This document shows positions 12,131 through 22,413 of a DNA stretch of 64,000 nucleotides, piece by piece. The stretch lies in NCBI GenBank assembly GCA_946894095.1, contig OX335644.1:15047595-15111594 (forward strand). The letters run 5' to 3'. Position 1 is the first letter of the stretch. Every line of letters begins with the position of its first letter. Both the position numbers and the translations under genes were made by a program. Source of the stretch: Incurvaria masculella (Eukaryota; Arthropoda; Insecta; Lepidoptera; Incurvariidae). The notes below the pieces were generated by a model, which ran no database searches, was not told the DNA's origin, and saw nothing but the letters and a program-made list of their open reading frames with translations.

Positions 12131-12470
12131 TATGGTCCTTCCCGCTCAACTCCCTAACAAACATGGAAAGAAGATCATGCCTATATTTATTATCAGAGAT
12201 GCAAAATTATACTCAAACCAGCTTTATTTCATCAAACTAGATGTGTGATGACCATTGGCATTGCAAAATAGTGTTTGGTTTCAAAGATCTAAGGTCCGAA
12301 AGTTCGAATTTCTCGCGCATTTTATACAATAACTTTAAAAACATATTTAAAATGTTAGTATGAGACCTGGCTGGTTTCATGAAGATTTATAATCAATTTT
12401 AATTTGTAAACATTTTTTGTTTGATTATTGACTACAGCGGTCGTGATTTACTTTTAGCTATAAGTAATAT
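12131..12470 (-). mobile_element. Diverged fragment of the TTAA-flanked (piggyBac-type) MITE
   Basis: Shares ordered blocks with the complete element at 40330-40872, in reverse orientation: TTCCCGCTCAACTCC, GGAAAGAAGATCATGCC, GATGACCATTGGCATT, GGTCCGAAAGTTCGAATT, then ACTACAGCGGTCGTGATTTA. One terminus is degraded and the other is lost. Confidence 0.7.
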
Positions 12471-12949
12471 TGCAATAAAAAAAAATAACAATTTTCATAG
12501 CGATTTTCAATACGACGCGCGGCCGTCTTCCCATAAACATACTTTATCCATACGGTGGTGTCGCGACAACGAACACATGCCATTTATTTCTCCTTCCTCT
12601 TCTCTTCAGTGGTAAACCCACAGCTTTGCTACTAGACACGGCATGGCATGTCTTAATTTTATTGTGATGGGTGTTCACTTTTCTTCTAGCATCTCCTCGC
12701 TACTTGACTCGTTCTATGATCTACGGCGTAGCACAGAAAACGAGAGGGCAGCTCCCGGAGATGACGGGAGCTGCAAATGGAATTACATGCGATTCTTACC
12801 CCCCTTTGTCCCTCCTTTATTACTTTCGAGATTTAAAGCTTTGAGGCTTCTGCAACTAGATAGCGAAGGATATTGGCTGAAGAAAGAGGAACCATGAGTA
12901 ATTTTCACGGAAGCAATAGAGGTAAGGTTTAACTATTTTAGGTTCAAAG
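12471..12949. other. No gene recognised; perfect 10-bp-stem hairpin
   Basis: A plus-strand open frame (12643-12897, 84 codons) has no domain support. Inside it, 12748-12774 is an exact inverted repeat with a 10-bp stem (GCAGCTCCCG) and a 7-nt loop. Confidence 0.35.
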
Positions 12950-13275
12950 TCTAATATCCGATAACACAGACACGCTTCAACAAATGCTGAGAAAGCTCGC
13001 AGACCCAATTAGAGCAGCGAGTCTTACCATGAATGAATAAAAAACAAAAGTAATTAAGATCAGGGAAGAAAAAGTACCGACTGTAGGAGATGGCCAATAT
13101 ATTGAATACGTAACAATTACCCATATCTAGAGGAAATCATATGTTTTAAAGAGCAGATATATGCATCGAAAAAAATGTTCCTAAAGCGTGGAGAATATAT
13201 AAGTCACTGAAAGATATACTCTTACTGAAAAGTAAATACTTCCTGATGACAATCAAAATAAAAATGTTCATTTAG
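12950..13275 (+). pseudogene. Relic of an RTE-type LINE reverse transcriptase
   Basis: Conceptual translation in shifting frames gives blocks typical of the RT C-terminal region of RTE-like elements: an L-x-MLRKLAD-like block, MNE(stop)KTKV, DGQYIEYV and, downstream, AWRIYKSLKDILLLKSKYF. Stops and frameshifts are present, so it is dead. The assignment rests on the order and spacing of these short blocks. The relic ends just before the CCGG that flanks the MITE at 13291. Confidence 0.6.
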
Positions 13276-13290
13276 CATAAACTGATCCGG

Positions 13291-13594
13291 TAGTCTCAGT
13301 TCTCACCTAAATTGGGGTTTACGTAACTTCGAAGTTCCGTAAAACCGTCAAACTACATAAAAGTTTTTACTAGATATTCTGTGGTTTTACTTCTTCAAGC
13401 TGTCAAAGTCAAACGCGGACTTCCGATTTGTATGAAAACGCGGAGTGGACGTAAACGGCAACGTTGAGTAAGCTCTCAAATCAAGCTCGGACTCGCAAAT
13501 GTTAGTTCGCGCGCACACTTCAATTTCTCCATACATTTGAAAACGCCAGTCGATCGGTTTGCCGTAACGCTAATTTAGGTGACAACTGAGACTA
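13291..13594. mobile_element. MITE with CCGG flank, abutted by the CACTA element
   Basis: The ends are long inverted repeats starting TAGTCTCAGTT and including TCACCTAAATT, with a few mismatches over about 33 bp. CCGG precedes it (13287-13290). The matching CCGG lies at 26680-26683, after the 13-kb CACTA element, because that element inserted into the terminal TA of this MITE. No ORF; about 304 bp. Confidence 0.8.
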
Positions 13595-13929
13595 CACTCA
13601 GAAAACGAGACGTTAGCCGAGTGAGATTTTAGCTCGGCTAATTTTTTCTTGATTAAAAATAATCAAGTAGCGGCTAAAATTTAACAAGTGCTTGTAGCTA
13701 GCCCAACCATGCAAAAACGGTTAAAAATGTATTGCTAATTTTAAAACACTGATTGATTAAAAATACACTAGTTTTTTATCAAATATCAACAAGGAGCTAT
13801 TTGTTAAAAATAGCAAGTGTCTTGTTTAATATTAAACAATCGGTTATTTAAAACCTACACATCACTCGGGAAAAAATAAACGAATCAATAGTCTATATTT
13901 ATGAATTAAAATTGGCTATAATTAACCGA

Positions 13930-15289
13930 GCATCTCGGTAGTAAATGAATACTTCAGTCTGTTCATTTTAACACACTAGTGGGTAAGTTGATCGATTAAC
14001 TTATCAGTTTTTAACCGTGTGGTTTTTCTGTGTTATCTCGGCAATAATCAAACACTTTGGTTGCTAAATATAGCACATCCATCGGCAAATTTCAACGGAC
14101 TTATTTGTCAATATTTAATCAATGATATCTGCAGTAATCACTCGAACATCTCGGCAATAATCAGACACTTATGCTTGTTAAATATAGCACATCTATGGGC
14201 AAATCTTAACTGATTTACTTGACGATTTATTAAACCTTGTTGTTTGCTATTATTTACCGAATATCTCAGCAAAATCAAACAAATTCGCCTGTTAAATATA
14301 GCACATCAATGGCCAAATTTTAACCGATTTACTTTACGATTTATTAAACCTTGTTGTTTGCTATTATTTACCGAATATCTCAGCAAAATCAGACAAATTC
14401 GCCTGTTAAATATAGCACATCTATGGGCAAATTTAAACCAATTAACTTTACGATTTATTAAACCTTGTTGTTTGCTATTATTTACCGAATATCTCAGCAA
14501 AATCAGACAAATTCGCCTGTTAAATATAGCACATCTATGGGCAAATTTAAACCGATTTACTTTACGATTTATTAAACCTTGTTGTTTGCTATTATTTACC
14601 GAATATCTCAGCAAAATCAGACAAATTCGCCTGTTAAATATAGCACATCTATGGGCAAATTTTAACCGATTTACTTTACGATTTATTAAACCTTGTTGTT
14701 TGCTATTATTTACCGAATATCTCAGCAAAATCAGACAAATTCGCCTGTTAAATATAGCACATCGATTGGCAAATTTCAATCGATTCAATCGTCAATATTT
14801 ATAAAATGGTGTATGCAGTAATCAACAGAGGATCTGGGCAATAATCGTCCAATTATGTTTGTGACATAAATGTCAATCGGCAAATTTAAACCGATTTACT
14901 TTTCAATATTTAAACATGAGTATCAGGGGAAATTTAATGATCATCTCGGCAATAATCACACCTTGGTGACGTTTGAATATAGCTCTTAGGTGAGCAAATA
15001 TAAACCAATATACTTGTCAATATTTAAACATTGTTGTTTGCCGTAATTAACGGAGTCTCTGCATTAATCAGACAAATTGGTCTGTTAAATACGGCGAATC
15101 GATTGGCAAATTTCAACTGCTTTACTTATCAATATTTAAATAATTTGTGTCCGTAGACATTTACCGAACATCTTGACAATAATCAGACACATTAGTCTGT
15201 TAAATATAGCGTACCAATTGGCGAATTTCAACCAATTTATTTGTCAAAATAGAAACATTAGTGTATGCAGTAAGTGCATATTACAGTTA
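13930..15289 (+). repeat. Left subterminal satellite, 114-bp unit
   Basis: About a dozen units. Five near-identical ones (14230-14800) repeat at exactly 114-bp steps (the CCTTGTTG motif falls at 14235, 14349, 14463, 14577 and 14691). Diverged units flank them on both sides. Each holds TTAAATATAGCACATC, GGCAAATTT(A)AACCGAT and TATTTACCGAATATCTC(A/G)GC. Because 114 is divisible by three, both strands stay open, creating artificial ORFs (14244-14804 plus and 14306-14788 minus). Such arrays in CACTA elements are transposase binding sites (known family property; inferred here). Confidence 0.85.
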
Positions 15290-15589
15290 AGGTCTAACCG
15301 CACTAGGCGGAACTGCACTGCAGCGGAACGACGCGACGCGACGCGGCCAGATATTCTTTGTATTAAATTGTATGCGCTATAACGCACTACGCGGCAGCGG
15401 AACTTCGCGACAAAGTTGAGCAACTCACCAAACATGTCGCGCCGTGTCGCGGCGCGTAGTTCCGCTGCCGCTAGTGCGATATAGCAAGCGGCGCGACATG
15501 CAGTGTTATTCAATTCATAACGTGTATTGTGGGCATGTATCAAATATTTTAACGACCTTGGGTGTAAAACAGTTTTTTTTTTCGATCTC

Positions 15590-15668
15590 TTTTTCATGCA
15601 ACATGACATCCATGGCTGTCTAATGCCACACGACTACCGTTATGACATTAGTCCAACACACCATATTC
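15590..15668 (-). mobile_element. SINE fragment inside the Harbinger-like element
   Basis: ATGCAACATGACATCCATGG, CTAATGCCACACGACTACCG and TTATGACATTAGTCCAACAC are the tail-side SINE modules in minus orientation. Only about 80 bp remain. Confidence 0.65.
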
Positions 15669-15689
15669 AGTTATTTTTGTTTTATGTAT

Positions 15690-16770
15690 TTCTCTCTCTA
15701 TGTGTAAAAACTTGTTTTTGTTATATCTTGGGTAACACTGGTCGTTGACCCATCATGCGACCACTCAAAGTAAACACCCCGACCTGATCTACCTTCCTGT
15801 CATGTCAAAATTTGTTTTGGTTATATCTTTGGAAACACTGGTCGTAGACCCATCATGCTGCTACTCAAAATGAACGCCATGACCTGATCTACCTAGCTGT
15901 CATGTCAAAATCTGTGTTTGTTATATCTTGGGAAACACTGGTCGCAGACCCATCATGCGACCACTTAAAGCAAACGTCCCGACTTGATCTACCTTTCTGT
16001 CATGTCAAAATTTGTTTTCATTGTATCTTGGGAAACACTGGTCATAATGCGACCATTCCAAGTAAACGCTCAAAACACAGATGATATGACAGGCAGGTAG
16101 ATCAAGTCGGGACGTTTGCTTTAAGTGGTCGCATGATGGGTCTGCTACCAGTGTTTCCCAAGATATATCGAAAACAAACTTTAACATGACAGGAAGGTAG
16201 ATCAGGTCGAGGCGTTTACTTTGAGTGGTCGCATGATGGGTCCACGACAAGTGTTTCCCAAGATATAACAAAAACAAATTTTGATATGACAGGAAGATTA
16301 ATGAGGTCGGGGCGTTTATTTTGAGTGGTCGCATGATGGGTCTACGACCAGTGTTTCCCATGAAATAACGAAAACAAATTTTAGAACGACAGGAAGGTAG
16401 GTCAGGTCGGGGCATTTACTTTGAGTGGTCGCATGATGGGTCCACGACCAGTATTTCCCAAGATATAACAAAAACAAATTTTGACATGACAGGAAGATTG
16501 ATGACGTCGGAGCGTTTATTTTCAGTGAGCGCATGATGGGTCTACGACCAGTGTTTCCCATGATATAACGAAAACAAATTTTGACATGACAGGAAAGTAG
16601 GTCAGGTCGGGGCGTTTACTTTGAGTGGTCGCATGATGGGTCTACGACCAGTGTTTCCTAAGATATAACGGAAACAAATTATGACATGACAGGCAGGTAG
16701 AGCAGGTTGGGGCGTTTACTTTGAGTCGTCGCATGATGGGTCTGCGACTAGTGTTTCCTACCTTTTGATT
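15690..16770. repeat. 100-bp satellite arranged as two opposing blocks
   Basis: In the right block the motif GCATGATGGG falls at 16131, 16231, 16331, 16431, 16531, 16631 and 16731, exactly 100 bp apart (seven units). In the left block its complement falls at about 15751, 15851 and 15951, with a partial fourth unit, in the opposite orientation. Units contain GTGTTTCCCAAGATATAAC and TGACAGGAAGGTAG. The switch point is near 16075. A transcript through it could form a long hairpin. The small ORFs here are repeat artefacts. Confidence 0.85.
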
Positions 16771-17033
16771 GCCCACTCATGTCCACTCCAAAATAAACCA
16801 GAATAAAAAAACCGGCCAAGTGCGAGTCGCCCTTGCTACAAACTATTTTCTTCCTCACAGAGCAAAGTAACTATTATAATATCCATCTGAGTTTCTTCCA
16901 TCTTGCTCAGAAGCTGCCGATCGACTGCAAGCAAAATTTGCCGCGTAGTGTCGCGCTAGTGCGGTATACTCAGTAGAGCCGCGCCGCGTCGCTCCGCTGC
17001 AGTGCAGTTCCGCCTAGTGCGGTTAGACCTTTA

Positions 17034-17811
17034 GGCCCCCTTGCACCAACATCGTATTTAAATCACTAAATACGAGTTTTGTTAAATTGTTTTTAAGTTC
17101 GTAACTCGCTAAATGAGACTACGCGTTGCATCAACAGATAAGTTCATCTATTTAGCTAAATACGCATTTAGCGAAGAAACAATTAATTTTCTAAGCAATG
17201 GCAGCACTTTGGCAGTTTGTTCTGTTCCATTAAAGTGCCGTCTCTATCTTTTGACGCATGAAGAAGAGTGATGGTAAATTGGACTAAAAACGTATTTATG
17301 CATCAATAAAACAAACCCCACACTGTTGCCTGATTGGAATTATTTAAGTTAAATTTCGGTTGTCGTCCTTTTGAAAATCGAATCTATGTTTAATTTTGTC
17401 CAGCAAATGTAGGCCCGCAGTCTTTGAGATTCGAAATTTACGAAATAAATATTTGTCGCGCATGTTCACAAAATGGTCAGTTCTATCTATTGAAAAAATG
17501 TGTGCCGATTAAATCAATTGTTTCTCCGCCATCATCAGAATAATCGACGAAATCCATGTCTGTTGGTTGTTTGTTTGGCTCAACCAAACAAAGAACCAAC
17601 AGCTCCATCCAAATGTATAACTTGACCCTCAACAGCTCCCTAAACACGTATTTAGCGAGTTAAATGCGCGAAAAGGCTCATTTAACTTTTATTTTCTTAA
17701 ATACGATTTAAAGTGACGTTTAACGTTGGTGCAACGAACATTATTGAGTTAAATCCATTTAAGCCGTTAAACCTTATTTAAATCGCTAAGTGAGATTGAT
17801 GCAAGGCACCC
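17034..17811. mobile_element. Nested MITE flanked by TA
   Basis: Inverted ends GGCCCCCTTGCACCAAC / GGGTGCCTTGCATCAAT, with further inverted similarity inside (TATTTAAATCACTAAATAC-like blocks and their complements). Flanked by TA at 17032-17033 and 17812-17813. It is 778 bp with no ORF. It directly abuts the TTA duplication of the Harbinger-like element. Confidence 0.65.
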
Positions 17812-17869
17812 TACATTGTTATTGCTACTTTCTGCAAATTAAATCAAGCATAAATTATTTATCTTTAGC

Positions 17870-18150
17870 AGTGTACGCAATAATCCGAGTAAAAATAATC
17901 AGCTTGGCTGATTTAACGTGAACTTGGTTGATTTCAACCAAGTATGGTCAGTAGATTTCAGCCGAGTAAATTGGCTCAGTAAAATTATACCAATATATCT
18001 GCTAATTCTTGCCAAGTAAGCTCGGTTGATTACAACCGACTATATGAACTTGGTAAAATTATACCAAAACCTTGGCTGAGTTTTGCCAAGTAATCTCGGT
18101 TGATTACAGCCGAATGAGTTACTCAATTTTGCCAAGTTAAGTCGGTTGAG
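17870..18150 (+). repeat. Short-spaced subterminal motifs upstream of the promoter
   Basis: Repeated variants of GGTTGATT(A/T)CAACCGA, GCCAAGTAA and AACTTGGTAAAATTATACCA, in both orientations. They share the GCCGAGT / GCCAAGT core with the terminal regions at both ends of the element. They probably belong to the same binding-site system (inference). Confidence 0.6.
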
Positions 18151-18157
18151 CAAATAC

Positions 18158-18193
18158 TATATAAGGAAATGCACCAGTGTTCCGTTCCTCAGT
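18158..18193 (+). promoter_or_regulatory. Core promoter: TATA box plus TCAGT initiator
   Basis: TATATAAGG starts at 18158 and the arthropod initiator TCAGT lies at 18189-18193. The A at 18191 is 33 bp from the first T of the TATA box, which is canonical spacing. The promoter sits just after the subterminal motif cluster, so transposase binding could feed back on transcription, as in En/Spm (inference). Confidence 0.65.
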
Positions 18194-18688
18194 CTTTTAA
18201 AGTTTGGTAGGTGTGCGTATCAAAGATTGTCGGGCGGGCGGAACTAGGTCTCATTCTTTCAACATGGCGGCGTTGGCGGTGCCATCGTTCTTAGCAACGG
18301 TACATCGCCCATGGATCGTCATGTTGACAGAATGTGTACCTCTGGGTTTTGCCCGCCCGACCACGTGTTACTGTTGGCGATCGGCGCGAAAACCTCATAA
18401 GTCCGATATTGTGAAGTGCGAACTAATTAAATGTGTTTCTTTTGAATGGGAATTTTAACGTACAGTGCTGCGTATTATATATTATATCTGTATCAAACGT
18501 GAAGAAAGGGGATTTTTACCGTTTAATTCGTGACATTTCGTATATATTCTGTGTTAATGTGGCGTCATAAATATATAATCTGTGTTTGTGTGCCGTTACA
18601 AGTACAGTGTATTCTGTGGTGCTGTGCTGAGCCTGATAGCGTGGCGTCATTGCTGGTTTCTTCGGACAATTTACGCATCTCCTTCATT
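18194..18688 (+). other. Putative 5' leader of the CACTA genes, with an upstream ORF
   Basis: About 500 nt between the predicted start site and the SAM-protein ATG. It contains a good-context ATG (CAACATGGCGGCG, at 18264) opening a 64-aa uORF that ends at 18458, out of frame with the SAM protein. The CATGGCGGC block resembles a YY1/Pho-type site. The uORF may damp translation, or the leader may be spliced. Confidence 0.4.
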
Positions 18689-21600
18689 ATGGATCAAGAT
18701 GTATCCAATTTACTGACAGAGTGGGGTCTGCCGCAGTACGTCGAGATATTTAAAGGTACTTATACAACTATACAAATAGATCACTGTCTTGACATAACCC
18801 CACGTGCCACATTCTCGAAGCAATTAGGTGCGATGCCAGGGCATTACTTATAGCTGAGCGCTGCAACATTGAACTGAACGGAAAATACGTTTACCGCTTC
18901 GACCATATTTCACCTAACGCTATGGTAACAACATGGTCTGGCTTTAGTTTTACATACAGTTTTATCTCTTTGTGCCATGAATCCCTTAGTCGGCTCTTAA
19001 AACAAGCAGCTGAAGTGCTAGTAATACATTTTATAAAGTGAGATTTGGTTATGATTGTTTCAGAAAATGCCATTACATCGATGACAATGGCTCTACTGGG
19101 TGCCCCCGAAATAAAGGAGCTAATACCAATAATAGGGCACCGGACGCTCTTCACGAGACATTTAGATGAGTGGCGAAAGTCAATGCATCCCGAGGCAACC
19201 AGCACTCCAGTTAGTGATTGTCATTGTTCTATACCCACTAAACTAAAATGTTTGATTTTAGAATTTAATCCATTTCCACATTTCTATTAATTATTGTTGT
19301 TCTGTGTAATGTGCTAACTTTTATTGACAGTAACTATAGGTGCTTTGTGTTATTATATGACAGGTCTATGATGCAGAAGTCTCACTGACACAACTGGCAG
19401 ATCTGAGCTTCCCAATAAGTCAGATTTTATCCACCGAACCTCAACCGAGCACTTCAGCGAGCTGTGCAGTACTGCACCCTACTCCAATTACAATAACATT
19501 GCCGGGCGAATCCATAGAAACAGAAAATGTGAGTGCACATTCATTTATTTGGCTAGTTTTATCGCTATACCCATAACCTTCAATATATGAATTAATTTTT
19601 TTGTTTATGCGACCTGACATGAATGGCTAATACCACACAACTACCGTTATGATATTAGCCAAATACACCACATTCCTGAATGAATTAGGTGCCATGGCAG
19701 GACCTTCCCTTTATGAGCACGGCTACATTGAACTGGATGGAAAACACGGACAATTTTTCATTGCCGCTTTGACCATCTTTTCATCCAATGCGATGGTACC
19801 AACCCGGGCGGGCTTAAACCCTGCCACCTAGTAGGGGAAGGGGACCTACAGTTTTACATGGATTCCGAACCATGAAGCAGCTCGCATTCGTGACGAAAAT
19901 GCACTTATCGAACTCTTAAAGAGAAAGACAGTGGTGCAAGTTGGTAATGAACCCGGGCCTCTGGTACGCTAGGCCAGTCCCCGCACCACTAGGCTACGAG
20001 CCACTCTTTTCTTTAACAGTGTTAGGTTTACCCGTCGCTGTACATATGTTTTGTCGAACGCAAAAATTCCCGGTGTGCGATGCCGTACTGGACCGACATG
20101 TTTCGCCCCCAACAACGGAGGCATCGTCGGGGCAACTGCTTCCATGAAAAATGTCTGTCCAGTATAGTATCGCACACCGGAAATCGGTAGCGCTGTATTA
20201 CAATAATTTATTTCCTTTTCCCAGGACCTACAAGTACTACTAGAAGGTACCCTAGAGGGCAAAGGGCTTTTGGGTGCTGACAGGGCTGCTCCACTGGCAA
20301 ATGTTGCTCGAATCCGCTTGGTGCGATTAATTTGCACGCACATTTTAAAAAACAACCCGGAGAGAAATATAACATCAGAAATATATGCCCGATGGGCCCA
20401 CGAGATTGTGCATATATTTCCACAAGAGCAGAGATCTGTTTATTTCTACATTAAGTTTGTGGAAACTATTCGTGGAATCTCCAGGAGGCTGGGAGGAAAA
20501 CTCCCAGACCAAATACATAATTTAAAGAGGAAATACCGTGATACGGGTATAATAGTAAAACGGCGAAGATCGCCATCCATATCACCTGCTTCAACTGGAC
20601 CCAGCTCAGCAAAATCACCATCATTATCCCACCTGCCACATTTTGAGATAGAAAATGAGGAAATTGATCAAGAAAATCTACAATGGCTAAATAATTCAAG
20701 CGACCCATGGAGTCTAGTCGAACAGAAGTGGAAAAGTACAACTAATGCTCGGCTTAACAAATATAAAAATATATCTATCAGCGAATATTTCAAAGAGTTT
20801 CCCGCTCTACAGAAACCGCTGGGATACAAACTTGTAAGTATTGAAATAAATATCTTCAATTTATATACTATTTATTAAAAACAACCATCATGCACCTGCT
20901 TGGTCACTTGGCATCGACTACACTGTTTTGTATTTTTTTTGTGAACGAATGGTAATAATAAGAAAACCTTATTCGCAGCTGGAGCAAGACTTTGACTCAG
21001 TATACCCTGACAGTTCTGCGGGATTAGCGGAAAACTTTCCTCCACTAAAAAATAAGATATTCGACGTAGCCAAGAAGCGGCTGGCCTCCAGCAAAGATCA
21101 ATACGCCCAGCACCTTCTTGGTTTGGATACCGGTGAGCATATTATTCCCTTCCTTAGTAGATAATTCTTAATCAATGTTTATGCGTTTATTGTTGTAGCA
21201 TGGTAAAAAAAAGTCTCCAAGAGGCTCTTAAGATGATTCGAAACAAACTCCTCCCGCCGCGTGAAAGCCTAAGTTTTTCTAATGTGTCTATGAACCGCAG
21301 TAACGTCACATTTAAGTAATTTAATTATTAATTCACAGTAATTTAAAAGACAATTAATTTTACCTATACATATCAATGTAATTAGACAAATTTACAATTG
21401 GCGGAATCCTAAAAATATTATGGCCAAAACAACCCTTCGTAACAAATGCATGGTAAAAATAGTTCGCTGCGTTTGGTATTGATAGTAAGTATTTGGCAAA
21501 TATATTGAATTTCTCGCTATAGCCCAGTTGTGACGATTGCGTTAAATGTAAATTTGTGAAATGAAGTTGTATGGCTACAATGAAATTATTTTCCAACTTT

Positions 21601-22350
21601 AGCCGGATAGATATAGATACAGCCAGATATAGAAGATATAGCCAGCATTTTAATTCACCTTAATATGTTATGAGTAGCTCTTGCACCCAACCACAACTAT
21701 ATTGCACGGCTACATTGAACTGGTTGGAAAAGTCAGACAATTTTCATTGCCGCCTCCACCATCGTGCACACCCCAGCAGGGAGTGTTTCAGGAGGCTAAA
21801 TGTTTGACTCCTGCTCATAGAGTGCAGCATGGAGTGGAATGCTTATTTTACTGTTTTTTTTTCAGCTTCGGAGGAGATATCCAACATTGCGTGTTTCCTC
21901 TTGGTACCATCTCTACTGGCTGTCTCAACGGTGCGGTTAAAGAACTCGAACAAGAAGGTGTGGCGCCCATCGAAGTCGGAGGTTCGCGACGGGTTCGTGA
22001 CCCACGTCCAAAGCGATGCAGAATTGAGGGAAGTGCTTCATTTGCGTCGCAAAAAGTTTTCTGAGCTACGTCTCACAATTCAACCTTCTATATTTATTGT
22101 GGGTCCGTCCTTGGATCAGATTACGTCCCATTTTGTAATTGTGAATGATACTTTTTATATAGTACCCAGCATTTTTTATGCAGTAAATGCCTGTTTCAAA
22201 ATTATATGGGTTGTTAATGCCGAATATCCAGCGGAGTGTCGTTGCACGTGGACATTCGTGCAAAAAGCATTTTATAAAATTAAAACACATTTAGATGCAG
22301 ACTCAACCACAGTAAATACTCTCCTTGGTGAGTTAGGTATTTGCAACTAA
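18689..22350 (+). CDS. SAM-domain protein encoded by the CACTA element (six exons, 541 aa)
   Basis: Exons: 18689-18755, 19064-19209, 19364-19528, 20225-20833, 20979-21132 and 21866-22350. All introns are GT-AG and all phases match, giving 541 codons plus TAA. The start is the ATG at 18689 (MDQDV). Residues ~5-65 form a SAM domain split by intron 1 (EWGLPQYVEIF, then ENAITS, LLGAPEIKELIPIIGHRTLF), a fold used for oligomerisation or RNA/DNA partner binding. Residues 127-240 contain a basic helical region (ITSEIYARWAHEIVHIFP, LKRKYRD) and a KRRR cluster near 238, a possible nuclear signal followed by a Ser/Pro-rich linker. The C-terminal ~160 residues are unassigned. It lies 51 bp upstream of the transposase ORF on the same strand, suggesting a TnpA-like partner role (inference). 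The full gene is not disrupted despite insertions in intron 3. Confidence 0.8.
19595..20003 (-). mobile_element. Full-length SINE (head type A) in intron 3
   Basis: On the minus strand: a tRNA-like head with an A box TAGCCTAGTGGTG and a B box GGGTTCATTACC, then the SINE body (CGAGCTGCTTCATGGTTCGG, CCCGCCCGGGTTGGTACC, TTCAATGTAGCC-type blocks) and an A-rich tail. It lies wholly within intron 3, so it does not disturb the coding sequence. Confidence 0.85.
20066..20184. mobile_element. Small fold-back element in intron 3
   Basis: Inverted ends ATTCCCGGTGTGCGAT / ATTTCCGGTGTGCGAT continue inward as similar arms (ACTGGACNGACAT). The 119-bp unit folds almost completely on itself. It lies 3' of the SINE and 40 bp before the exon 4 acceptor. 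No clear target duplication. Confidence 0.6.
21700..21775 (-). mobile_element. SINE fragment in intron 5
   Basis: CGGCTACATTGAACTGG, GACAATTTTCATTGCCGCC and ACCATCGTGCA are middle modules of the SINE in minus orientation. Only about 70 bp can be recognised. Confidence 0.5.
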
Positions 22351-22413
22351 AATAATTTTACCACACTGTGGTGTGTTTGCGTAATATTTTATTGGCCTTT
22401 AATGAGTACTCAG
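22351..22413 (+). other. Junction between the two CACTA genes, with a possible splice acceptor
   Basis: There is no AATAAA between the first gene's stop (22350) and the second ORF. The stretch is T-rich and reaches ACTCAG at 22408-22413. The base after it is in phase 0 with the transposase frame, and exons 2, 3 and 4 of the SAM gene all end in phase 0. An alternative transcript could therefore fuse the SAM N-terminus to the transposase, or the message could be dicistronic (inference). Confidence 0.4.

Larger units (their letters stand above)
15290..17030. mobile_element. Nested Harbinger-like non-autonomous element with TTA duplication
   Basis: The ends are inverted repeats of more than 50 bp beginning AGGTCTAACCGCACTAGG and ending in a GC-rich GCGACGCG region. 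They are flanked by TTA on both sides (15287-15289 and 17031-17033), the 3-bp TWA-type duplication of PIF/Harbinger elements. It is 1,741 bp with no transposase ORF. The interior is mostly a 100-bp satellite in two opposing blocks, plus a SINE scrap and a fragment starting AAAAACCGGCCAAGTGCGAG (16806). It lies within the left subterminal region of the CACTA element. Confidence 0.8.

Noticed and set aside
14244..14804. 186-codon plus ORF and 160-codon minus ORF
   Set aside because: Both are produced by the 114-bp tandem unit, whose length is divisible by three. They are not protein genes.
16005..16561. Overlapping minus-strand ORFs of 136 and 81 codons
   Set aside because: They lie across the 100-bp satellite; the repeated peptide shifts frame between units, as expected from a non-coding repeat.
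15690..16770. CRISPR-like array
   Set aside because: The 100-bp units are contiguous and similar along their whole length, with no unique spacers, and the genome is eukaryotic.
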